Shown here piece by piece: positions 1-5,335 of a stretch of 7,510 nt of DNA (position 1 is the first letter of the stretch; the number at the start of each line of letters is the position of its first letter). The stretch spans positions 1 through 7,510 of the forward strand of contig DCUY01000082.1 in assembly GCA_002327905.1 (NCBI GenBank), given 5' to 3'. Made by a program: the position numbers and the translations under genes. Source of the stretch: Caldifarciminota bacterium UBA2202. GTDB taxonomy: Bacteria > Hydrothermota > 32-111. The notes beneath the pieces are model-generated. The model was not told the DNA's origin and made no database searches. It worked only from the letters and a program-made list of their open reading frames with translations.

Positions 1-45
1 GTCATTCCGAGCGCCATGCTTTTCTCTCATACTTCTAAGCGTGGG

Positions 46-81
46 AATCTCCTTACCTCTATTCACTCTTTTGTATTTTTG
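46..81 (+). repeat. Degenerate repeat family A, copy 1 (AATCTCCTTAC unit)
   Basis: Shares AATCTCCTTAC exactly with 1887-1897. The following bases stay similar (C/T-rich, 'ATTCACTCTTTTGT' here against 'AATCATTCTTTTTGT' there), giving about 35 imperfectly repeated bases. The preceding GTCATTCCGAG at 1-11 followed by GGAATCTCC resembles the 'GTCATTCCGAG...GGAATCTC' dispersed repeats known from many bacterial genomes; that comparison is from memory. Confidence 0.6.
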
Positions 82-102
82 TGTCTCTCCGTCTCTGAAC
101 TC

Positions 103-130
103 TCAACCATTAACTATCAACTATTAACTC
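103..130 (+). repeat. Heptamer tandem array, left copy
   Basis: Four 7-bp units in a row: TCAACCA, TTAACTA, TCAACTA, TTAACTC. They are the reverse complement of the array at 7118-7145 (TAGTTGA, TGGTTGA, TAGTTGA, TAGTTGA). The two arrays therefore form a degenerate inverted repeat around the whole gene-bearing block. Confidence 0.75.
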
Positions 131-140
131 TTTGATTTTG

Positions 141-167
141 TTTTGCTCAAGGCACAAGGCGTTTTGT
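141..167 (+). repeat. Repeat family B, copy 1 ('CTCAAGGC' unit)
   Basis: TTGCTCAAGGCACAAGGCG here matches TTGCTCAAGGCTCATGGCG at 7436-7454 and is related to the CACGGCTCATGGC block near 1937. All three copies have the same orientation and all are followed by T-rich sequence. Each copy contains an internal near-tandem of a GGCNCA(A/T) unit. Confidence 0.6.
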
Positions 168-218
168 CACTTTTTTCCACCCCCGCCGCCTTTGTCTTTG
201 CGAGGCGTCTTCGCCTCT

Positions 219-240
219 ACCAGCTTACCAGCCTACAAGC
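219..240 (+). repeat. Repeat family C, copy 1 ('ACCAGCT' unit)
   Basis: ACCAGCTTACCAGCCTACAA here against ACCAGCTCACCAGTGTACCA at 1698-1717, same orientation. Each copy is internally repetitive, with ACCAG occurring twice nine bases apart. It is non-coding in both places. Confidence 0.55.
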
Positions 241-289
241 GTACTGTTTTGTATTTTTTACAAATTTACACTCCCCGTCCCAGTCCGCA

Positions 290-312
290 TTTTAATTTTA
301 TTAAAATTAAAA
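290..312. repeat. AT-only 23-bp palindrome
   Basis: TTTTAATTTTA is followed by one T and then by its exact reverse complement TAAAATTAAAA: an 11-bp inverted repeat with a one-base centre at 301, made only of A and T. It could extrude as a weak hairpin or be a protein-binding site. It is not followed by a T-run on either strand, so it is not a typical intrinsic terminator. Confidence 0.75.
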
Positions 313-343
313 ATCCCTCTTGACAATTCCTCTGGAAAGTGTT

Positions 344-360
344 AACTGTTATTAACAGTT
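344..360. repeat. 17-bp perfect palindrome, operator-like
   Basis: AACTGTTA, one central T (352), then TAACAGTT: a perfect 8-bp inverted repeat. It begins 19 bp after a plus-strand TTGACA (320-325) and so occupies the place where a -10 element would be. That layout is what an operator overlapping a promoter looks like, but no good -10 hexamer and no downstream gene are visible. Confidence 0.65.
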
Positions 361-388
361 CATCTGCCATGTGTAGAAGGAGTAAGTG

Positions 389-417
389 GAGACATCAAAC
401 GGCGTCTCTTGTTTTTT
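389..417 (+). terminator. Possible intrinsic terminator or hairpin, plus strand
   Basis: GAGAC (389-393) pairs with GTCTC (404-408) around a 10-base loop, and T412-T417 follow after 'TTG'. The stem is only 5 bp plus a flanking G-T pair, so this is weak. It points along the plus strand, where no gene is seen, and it would not serve the minus-strand protease gene that ends at 470. Confidence 0.3.
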
Positions 418-469
418 CAATATTCACATTTATATCGTTTTTCTGAAAATGGATAATCTGTTTCCCTAT

Positions 470-1426
470 TTATCTATTCTCTGATTGAATTACATTCTGC
501 TGAACAGCAGGTTGAACGAACTGCCTTCCCCATGAAATTCCAGTTGACGATTCGTAAAGTTTAACAAAGGCCGTAATTTCAAAAAATCCATTTATTAAAA
601 TATATGCCTCCCACAAATATTTCCTTAAATCTTCATCAGCAACTTCTATCTTCAACCCCAACTCGGCTAACTTTTCTGTCGATAATGACCTGGAATGAAT
701 TAGATGCGTGTCATAATCGGATATATAGTCAACAATCTTCTTAATCCTTTCATTATTCTTTTTATCTTTCGAGTTTGAAAACATATATTGTTCCAACCAA
801 TTAGAGACAAGTTCTTTCGATAGCTTTTCAGCATCATCACAAAGTTCTAATAATTCTATTGAATACTTTTCTAATAAAGGTATGTAAACCGGCAATGATT
901 TAGGTCCCTCCTCAACTATTTTCTGTTTGATTTTTTCAAATCCTCTCTTAAAAGTTCTCGCAGGAATTCCTCCTATTTGAGGGTCTATGGGTCCAATTGC
1001 CGCACTCGGATGAAAAATAATTTTATTACCTGACATTGCTAACATGGTTGCTGCGGAATACGCAGAGTGGGGAATCAAATAAATGACGTCATCAAATCGA
1101 TTTCTGAGTATGTTAACGATTCGTTCTGTTGCATCCGGAAATCCCCCGGGACTGTGAATCATTACTGCAATTTCTTTCTTTTCCTTTGATATCGAATTGA
1201 CTAAATCTGTGAATCCGTCAACATCACCTATGTCAATATAATTCGGAACATTTACTGCTACTATTTTAGTTGCATAAATGATTAGAGAACGGTTTAAGTG
1301 TTTTTCTATTTTTGAATAACACTCTTTCCTGAGATTAAACAATGTGACACCGTCAAGACTCTTGTTTTCTTGTCTGCATTGATTTATATAGTCATGCCAA
1401 TCTTGAATTCTAGCAAATTCTGGCAT
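470..1426 (-). CDS. SDH-type ClpP-fold serine protease
   Basis: A 318-residue protein of the serine dehydrogenase proteinase (SDH_protease) family, relatives of ClpP and signal-peptide peptidase. Visible motifs in order: beta-strand plus HSPGG at 91-95 (oxyanion region); AYSAATMLAMSGN at 122-134 with S124 as the likely nucleophile; GPIDPQIGG at 145-153 with D148 as the likely acid; and H241/H244 in DTHLIHSRSLS as candidate general base. The name of the family refers to such a Ser-Asp-His set. There is no signal peptide or clear membrane segment, so a cytoplasmic protease or peptidase is likely; its substrate is unknown. The ATG at 1426 fits the family's N-terminus but has no clear Shine-Dalgarno site. 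It lies inside the end of the upstream 76-residue gene in another frame, which suggests translational coupling. Transcription probably comes from the promoter at 1667-1696. The stop is TAA. Confidence 0.88.
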   Translation of the reverse strand: MPEFARIQDWHDYINQCRQENKSLDGVTLFNLRKECYSKIEKHLNRSLIIYATKIVAVNVPNYIDIGDVDGFTDLVNSISKEKKEIAVMIHSPGGFPDATERIVNILRNRFDDVIYLIPHSAYSAATMLAMSGNKIIFHPSAAIGPIDPQIGGIPARTFKRGFEKIKQKIVEEGPKSLPVYIPLLEKYSIELLELCDDAEKLSKELVSNWLEQYMFSNSKDKKNNERIKKIVDYISDYDTHLIHSRSLSTEKLAELGLKIEVADEDLRKYLWEAYILINGFFEITAFVKLYESSTGISWGRQFVQPAVQQNVIQSENR

Positions 1427-1640
1427 TGGTAGTAGATCTAATTAAATTTGTGTTAATCGGAACATTAATGGTGTTAGAGTTCACAGAAACAAGATTTTTT
1501 CCGAATCCTAAATAAAAGTTAGTCTCATCAATAATTTTTTTTGTGGTGAAATATAACTCCATTAATTCCTGATATTCCCGACTATCAACAAAATCATTAT
1601 CAGCAATGTTTTTTACAAGTGAAACATTTGTTTTTTCCAT
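1410..1640 (-). CDS. Unknown 76-residue protein upstream of the SDH protease
   Basis: I do not recognise a family. It is taken as real because of its expression signals: a consensus promoter at 1667-1696, an AAAGGATG Shine-Dalgarno site six bases before the ATG at 1640, and a 17-nt overlap with the protease gene that follows. The protein is hydrophilic: an acidic/helical first half (about residues 1-40, with EYQELMELYFTTKKIIDET) and an Asn/Thr/Val-rich second half (about 48-76). It has no signal peptide, no membrane segment and one terminal cysteine. It could be a substrate, inhibitor or adaptor of the protease, or simply a leader peptide that delivers ribosomes to it; nothing in the sequence decides. 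The stop is TAG at 1410-1412. Confidence 0.65.
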   Translation of the reverse strand: MEKTNVSLVKNIADNDFVDSREYQELMELYFTTKKIIDETNFYLGFGKNLVSVNSNTINVPINTNLIRSTTNARIC

Positions 1641-1666
1641 AATACATCCTTTTTTGATTTTTATAT

Positions 1667-1696
1667 ATTATAGCATCACAAAACACATTTTGTCAA
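1667..1696 (-). promoter_or_regulatory. Consensus sigma70-type promoter for the 76-aa gene/SDH protease operon
   Basis: On the minus strand TTGACA (1696-1691), an 18-bp spacer and TATAAT (1672-1667): both hexamers are perfect. Transcription should start near 1660, giving a leader of about 20 nt that contains the AAAGGATG ribosome-binding site of the gene starting at 1640. Confidence 0.85.
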
Positions 1697-1697
1697 G

Positions 1698-1720
1698 ACC
1701 AGCTCACCAGTGTACCAACT
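1698..1720 (+). repeat. Repeat family C, copy 2
   Basis: ACCAGCTCACCAGTGTACCAACT, directly next to the -35 box at 1691-1696. It is related to 219-240 in the same orientation, and is followed by CTCACTCTTTTTGT, which echoes family A. Confidence 0.55.
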
Positions 1721-1886
1721 CACTCTTTTTGTCTGCCATTACGATGCGTCTTCATTTCTTTTTGAATTTTCTTACTCGTAACTTGATTATCTGATAGATC
1801 CTTCACTGTAGTCATAAGCATAGAAGTGTTCAGGACGACTCCGAAGACGTAGTCGACTCGTAACTATAAACTGAACGAAGTTCTGC

Positions 1887-1921
1887 AATCTCCTTACTTC
1901 TAATCATTCTTTTTGTTTTTG
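1887..1921 (+). repeat. Repeat family A, copy 2
   Basis: AATCTCCTTAC identical to 46-56, followed by similar C/T-rich sequence up to the TTTTTG. Preceded by GAACGAAGTTCTGC, which fits the 'GAAGCAATCTC' type of dispersed repeat. Confidence 0.6.
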
Positions 1922-1933
1922 ATTTATTTTTTT

Positions 1934-1968
1934 GCCCACGGCTCATGGCTCATGGCACACGGCGTCTT
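1934..1968 (+). repeat. Repeat family B, copy 2
   Basis: GCCCACGGCTCATGGCTCATGGCACACGGCG in pieces: GGCTCAT occurs twice in tandem (1940-1946 and 1947-1953), then GGCACAC. The same words recur at 141-167 and 7436-7470. Confidence 0.6.
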
Positions 1969-2014
1969 AATCTCACTCTTTCAAAGAAGCACCGCTCCCT
2001 CGGACTTAGTTTTG

Positions 2015-2791
2015 CTATTTTTTCCCTTCATCAAGTATTTCCTTTCCCTTTTCTGTGATTAAATATTTTTGCTTTGAACTCTTTGGTTTATCCGGAATAG
2101 TCATTTTTATTAGTCTTTGTTTTATCAGTGGAACAATTAATGAATCCCTAAATTTAGTTCTATTTTTTCTTCCGACAATTCCCATTAATTCTATTACGGA
2201 AGATTCTTTTTTGCATTTTTCCAAAATTATCAGCTCATCCGCACTTAGTCCCGACTTACTCCCTACTTGGTCCCCACTTGGTCTCAATGAGATTGCATCT
2301 GGTTCTTTTCCTTCTATTCTTTTCTCAATGAAGCTTCTATTTATAGGTATTTCCATCATAAAGTAATCTCTATTTCGTGAAGTTTTAATTACAGGTCTCG
2401 GAGAGTTGTTTTCTCTTGATTTTCTTAATATTTTAGGTATTCCTGTTCCTCTTCCTTCTGTCAATTTCAATTCCTTTAAAAAATCACCAATTCTATTATT
2501 TCTATATGTACGAGAAATAAAATTCATGTTTTTTATATCTTTGTTGGTTATGGATTTGTCAGGACCGGGTCTATTTAGAATTATTATTTTATCAAAATAA
2601 ACTCTAATCTCAACAGGTTCTCTTATTTGATATGATCTGTGATACATTGCATTAGCAATGGCTTCCTTCAAAACTTCATAAGAATAATTCCATATTCTAT
2701 TTGATTCCGGTCTGTCAGATTGCTTAATAACTTTTTCTTTAAGATAATTGACTTTCATAAAATGAAGAGCTTCGGTAATTATTTTATGCAC
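2015..2791 (-). CDS. C-terminal fragment: GHKL-type ATPase and winged-helix domain
   Basis: A 258-residue open part if translated from the GTG at 2791; AAAGG sits five bases upstream, a weak ribosome-binding site. Upstream codons in the same frame reach back to the TAA at 2831. ATPase signatures: an N-box-like EAIANAMYHRSY at 43-54, a region with ILNRPGPDKSITNKD at 71-85, and a glycine-rich EGRGTGIPKI at 112-121. A C-terminal winged helix-turn-helix follows at about 185-255 (LIILEKCKKESSVIELMGI, then RTKFRDSLIVPLI and KYLITEKGKEIL). Between them lies a short linker with DQVGSKSG at 174-181, typical of this family. Alone it would lack the AlbA_2 DNA-binding-like domain. It ends in TAG at 2015-2017. 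Confidence 0.75.
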   Translation of the reverse strand: MHKIITEALHFMKVNYLKEKVIKQSDRPESNRIWNYSYEVLKEAIANAMYHRSYQIREPVEIRVYFDKIIILNRPGPDKSITNKDIKNMNFISRTYRNNRIGDFLKELKLTEGRGTGIPKILRKSRENNSPRPVIKTSRNRDYFMMEIPINRSFIEKRIEGKEPDAISLRPSGDQVGSKSGLSADELIILEKCKKESSVIELMGIVGRKNRTKFRDSLIVPLIKQRLIKMTIPDKPKSSKQKYLITEKGKEILDEGKK

Positions 2792-2830
2792 TGGACCTTT
2801 AAATATTTTCTCTTCAAAAGAATCCGCATC

Positions 2831-3568
2831 TTAACCGTCTGGAAAATAGACGATATCAATCTCAGTTTTAGGAAATATTCTTTCGGGATCATCATTAAAT
2901 AAAATCAATGCAATATTTTTTGCTCTAAGACATTCTGGTGGGCCACCGATAAGATTCATCTTCATTAATTTATCTTTTTTACTCTTATTGCCAATCAAAT
3001 CACTGCAAACTTCATTTAAAAATGCGTCAACTATCTCTATATTAATATCATAAATATCATAATTATAATTTATTCTATCATCAAATGGAATTTGATCCGA
3101 TATTTCGTGAAGAATTTTCTCCTCGTCTCTATTTGCAATACACGTATTTGCTCCCTTTCTGACATAATAATTATAGCGTTGATTTTTAGAAGAAAGCGAG
3201 TGAGGAGCCTTATATGGCCTCTCTTGACCTGTTGGTACCCAAATTATTATAATATGTTTATTCATATAATTTTGATCATCAATAATTACATTGCAGTTTG
3301 GAATTATTTTATTGGATAGGTGAAGTATTTCTTTCTGCAGTTTATCAATTTCCTTTTTATCAATTCCTACCGGTGGTAGCAATGAAATTCCATTGTTCGC
3401 AGTGACTCCAAGAATCAAATATCCTCCTCCCCAATTATGAATGTCATTTGCAAAAGCGCACATAGTGTGCAACACGCCCTCCGGATTCCAGCCAGTCTTA
3501 TATTCTATTCTCGCTTTTTCTACTGTCCGTGATTTTAACAAATCGTCAATATTTATTGGTAAACTCAT
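2831..3568 (-). CDS. N-terminal fragment: AlbA_2 (Schlafen-type) domain
   Basis: 245 residues from ATG 3568, with AAGGA six bases upstream and a consensus promoter at 3635-3662. The AlbA_2 domain spans about 15-150: IEYKTGW at 21-27 (the family's E-F/Y-K motif), CAFANDIHNWGGGYLILGV at 37-55, ERPYKAP at 116-122 and YYVRKGANT at 134-142. Residues about 165-245 are the linker that leads into the ATPase in full-length relatives, including LRAKNIALILFNDDPERIFP. The product stops at FPDG, where relatives continue. AlbA_2 proteins act as regulators or defence effectors and bind nucleic acid; which role applies here is unknown. If expressed alone it has no ATPase. Confidence 0.78.
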   Translation of the reverse strand: MSLPINIDDLLKSRTVEKARIEYKTGWNPEGVLHTMCAFANDIHNWGGGYLILGVTANNGISLLPPVGIDKKEIDKLQKEILHLSNKIIPNCNVIIDDQNYMNKHIIIIWVPTGQERPYKAPHSLSSKNQRYNYYVRKGANTCIANRDEEKILHEISDQIPFDDRINYNYDIYDINIEIVDAFLNEVCSDLIGNKSKKDKLMKMNLIGGPPECLRAKNIALILFNDDPERIFPKTEIDIVYFPDG

Positions 3569-3634
3569 TCCATTTCCTTAATCTTTTACTCTCTATCAAA
3601 TACGCCTCCGTCTTTTAAACTATCCCTTTTTGTA

Positions 3635-3662
3635 ATTATACCCTCTGATTGTTTGATGTCAA
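3635..3662 (-). promoter_or_regulatory. Consensus promoter of the AlbA_2/ATPase gene
   Basis: Minus-strand TTGACA (3662-3657), a 16-bp spacer and TATAAT (3640-3635), both perfect. The expected start is near 3628, giving a leader of about 60 nt before the ATG at 3568, the longest leader of the four promoters in the window. Confidence 0.83.
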
Positions 3663-3730
3663 GCCACAATTGATTTTATGATTTAAAATCTTTTAACATC
3701 ATCTGCGAACCTTGATTCACACATTCTTTT

Positions 3731-4114
3731 CTAATTTTTTCCGACAAACGGCAATCCCGCAGGTGTAGATGAATCTGTAATCAGATGAGATGAATAACCG
3801 ACAAGAAAAGAATTTCCCAAGTTATATAAAAATTGGTTTTTCTCATCATCTTTTTTTGACATGTAAAAATAAAGTACTATTATAAAAAACAGAAGAATAC
3901 CACTATGAAAAAAGTCTCTGTGCCTCGGATTATTAGCAGGTTCAAGCATATCGGGAGCTACTGAACCGAAAATTGCCGCACCTGTATATAATACTGCTTC
4001 AAATATTTTTGCAGAATCCTTTGCATTTTTATCTGCCGGTTTGTCTGAAATCAGATAAAGACTGTTTATAAATCCAATGCTTGTTCCAATTGCCATGTGA
4101 TCATTTCTATTCAT
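3731..4114 (-). CDS. Small YdjM-type (DUF457) putative membrane hydrolase
   Basis: 127 residues of the DUF457/YdjM family, inner-membrane proteins described as LexA-regulated putative metal-dependent hydrolases. Conserved metal-ligand candidates: DHMAIG at 5-10 (H6), APDMLEP at 53-59 (D55), PRHRDFFHS at 63-71 (H65, H70), and SSHLITDSSTPAGLPF at 108-123 (H110, D114). Hydrophobic segments at about 37-54, 72-86 and 98-112 fit a membrane protein. It is shorter than E. coli YdjM (near 200 residues) and stops just after the TPAGLPF motif, so it is a compact form, with all core motifs kept. Its ATG overlaps the last 8 nt of the XRE-ImmA gene (ATGAATAG), and AGGGGG lies just upstream, so the two are co-translated. 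The reaction it catalyses is unknown. Confidence 0.8.
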   Translation of the reverse strand: MNRNDHMAIGTSIGFINSLYLISDKPADKNAKDSAKIFEAVLYTGAAIFGSVAPDMLEPANNPRHRDFFHSGILLFFIIVLYFYMSKKDDEKNQFLYNLGNSFLVGYSSHLITDSSTPAGLPFVGKN

Positions 4115-5237
4115 AAGCTAACCCCCTTTGTTTAAGATAATAATCAATTTCCCCGATATTTTTATTGAGATATTCAGCCATTTTCATCTTTGTTATTCTT
4201 TCAGACATCCATGCCGAATAAACAAGAGTGAAGTACGATTCGTCATATTCATCTTTACTTTTCTGACAGCATTCCTTGCTGTTCTTTTTATTATACTCTC
4301 TCCAAAAATCTTTTTTAACACAAGTCGCTTTTATTGCCTCTTTCTTCTTTTCATCAATGATTTGTAAAAATTCAAGACGATTCATTAGAGCATCCACTGA
4401 CACCTTGAATTTCACAGCCATTCTCCATATAAAACTCTCATTTATCTGATCAATTGAGGAAAGAGAATCTATCTCCTTTCTTATGGAAGACTTCGGCATA
4501 AGAAGATTTGCAGAAAATGCATTGGCAAAATGCTCTTCCGCATCACTGTCTCTTAACTTATAATCATGCATAGTATAATCCAATAGATTCCATGTAAGTA
4601 TATGATACAACTCATGTCCTATATCGAAAAATCTCCGCCATGGAGATTCTTTCGAGTTCAATAGAATTGATGCACCATTAGGAGTCACATAAGACGCGGC
4701 GGAACCGGCATCTTCCATACTAAAACTGAACACTAAAATTCCTTTGTCTGCAATCGCATTCATGAGAGTATCTGCAGGATAATCACCAAGATTAAAACTC
4801 CTTCTAAAATCGACGGCAAGTTCAGAGGCAAGCTTATATCTGTCAGTAAGAAAATCGGAATATCTTTCAATAAAGTCGTTTACATTTTCAGGAATGAAAT
4901 TGTCAATATGCAAATCTAAAAGCTTACGTAAATGGAAATAATTGTCAGTGTATGTTTTGAGCCTGTTCTCATATATTTTACATGCTTTTATATCCTTACA
5001 CTCTCTCCATAATACATGATACTCTTTCTGCTCTTCTTCAAAGAGAAAATAATTCATATTGAGATTCAATGCCTCGGAAATTCTTCCAAGGTCTCCTATC
5101 GTTATATTTCTATCACCTTTTTCAATCTTCAGAAGAGTCTGGTAATTGTTGTAACCCGCTTTTTCTGCCAGTTCTTTTTGACTTAAGCCCGCGCTTTCCC
5201 TTTCTTTTTTGATTTTATCACCTATTTTGTTATACAT
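4107..5237 (-). CDS. XRE HTH / ImmA-IrrE metallopeptidase regulator
   Basis: 376 residues. An XRE helix-turn-helix lies at about 5-65 (IKKERESAGLSQKELAEKAG, then LLKIEKGDRNITIGDLGRI). A helical linker with HVLWRE at 74-79 is typical of this family. The ImmA/IrrE zinc-peptidase domain is at about 150-290 with HELYH at 208-212 (H208, E209, H212) and a probable third ligand in AEEHFANAFSANLLMP (E234 or E235). The C-terminal tail (335-372, YSAWMSERITKMKMAEYLN...) resembles the small helical domain often closing these proteins. ImmA of ICEBs1 cleaves its cognate repressor; fused HTH-peptidase proteins act as regulators, often in mobile or defence loci. The start is secure: AGGAGGT lies three bases before the ATG and the promoter is at 5257-5284. 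The next gene is the membrane hydrolase, a plausible partner. Confidence 0.9.
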   Translation of the reverse strand: MYNKIGDKIKKERESAGLSQKELAEKAGYNNYQTLLKIEKGDRNITIGDLGRISEALNLNMNYFLFEEEQKEYHVLWRECKDIKACKIYENRLKTYTDNYFHLRKLLDLHIDNFIPENVNDFIERYSDFLTDRYKLASELAVDFRRSFNLGDYPADTLMNAIADKGILVFSFSMEDAGSAASYVTPNGASILLNSKESPWRRFFDIGHELYHILTWNLLDYTMHDYKLRDSDAEEHFANAFSANLLMPKSSIRKEIDSLSSIDQINESFIWRMAVKFKVSVDALMNRLEFLQIIDEKKKEAIKATCVKKDFWREYNKKNSKECCQKSKDEYDESYFTLVYSAWMSERITKMKMAEYLNKNIGEIDYYLKQRGLAYE

Positions 5238-5256
5238 TTTACCTCCTGATGCTTTA

Positions 5257-5284
5257 ATTATAACTTTTTCTTATATTTTGTCAA
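5257..5284 (-). promoter_or_regulatory. Consensus promoter of the XRE-ImmA/DUF457 operon
   Basis: Minus-strand TTGACA (5284-5279), a 16-bp spacer and TATAAT (5262-5257), both perfect. The start of transcription should be near 5250, leaving a leader of only about 13 nt that is almost entirely the strong AGGAGGT ribosome-binding site (5246-5240) before the ATG at 5237. The TTGACAAAAT of its -35 region is identical to that of the promoter at 1667-1696. Confidence 0.85.
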
Positions 5285-5335
5285 GTGGAAATTTATAGAA
5301 ATCCGAATAAATGTTCCGGTGCTTTTATTTTTTTG

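Larger units (their letters stand above)
1..469. other. Gene-free left flank rich in degenerate repeats
   Basis: No credible gene lies here. A short plus-strand open frame at 132-323 is a translation of repeat DNA, with no Shine-Dalgarno site and no recognisable protein. Positions 1-240 are a patchwork of repeat families that recur at 1698-1968 and 7118-7510: an AATCTCCTTAC unit, a heptamer array, a 'CTCAAGGC' unit and an 'ACCAGCT' unit. Positions 290-417 hold two near-perfect palindromes and a hairpin followed by a T-run, listed separately. The stretch from 418 to 469 is the 3' flank of the serine protease gene and shows no clear terminator for it. Confidence 0.7.
1697..2014. other. Gene-free repeat-bearing gap
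   Basis: This stretch separates the split ATPase gene (ending 2015) from the promoter of the protease operon. It carries second copies of three repeat families: C at 1698-1720, A at 1887-1921 and B at 1934-1968. The AACTATAAACTGAAC run at 1862-1876 resembles a decayed piece of the heptamer array. A short plus-strand open frame at 1606-1794 runs through the promoter and the repeats and is not credible as a gene. No clear terminator for the ATPase gene is seen. Confidence 0.65.
2015..3568 (-). pseudogene. AlbA_2/GHKL-ATPase/winged-helix gene split by one in-frame TAA
   Basis: The two fragments listed next are one reading frame. After FPDG at residue 245 comes TAA (2833-2831). The same frame then continues with DADSFEEKIFKGPVHKI into the second fragment with no shift or gap. 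Restoring one sense codon gives 517 residues, the usual size of AlbA_2 plus GHKL-ATPase (HATPase_c_4) proteins often labelled 'RecG-like' or 'transcriptional regulator'. All other coding sequence in the window uses ordinary TAA and TAG stops, so reassignment is not supported. The rest looks uneroded, which points to a recent nonsense mutation, a sequencing error, or readthrough/re-initiation yielding two polypeptides. Confidence 0.85.

Noticed and set aside
132..323. Plus-strand open frame of 63 codons
   Set aside because: It translates repeat DNA and the AT-only palindrome, has no ribosome-binding site and shows no protein-like pattern.
2831..2833. Stop-codon reassignment as the reason for the in-frame TAA
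   Set aside because: The SDH protease, GNAT and higA genes end normally at TAA, so TAA is a real stop here.
3672..3690. AT-rich hairpin GATTTTA/TAAAATC followed by TTTT on the plus strand
   Set aside because: Wrong orientation for the minus-strand genes and too AT-rich to be stable; likely chance.
5303..5319. Hairpin downstream of the GNAT gene (CCGGAA/TTCGG with one bulge, minus strand)
   Set aside because: Only about 5 bp of stem with a bulge and an interrupted T-rich tail; too weak to call a terminator.
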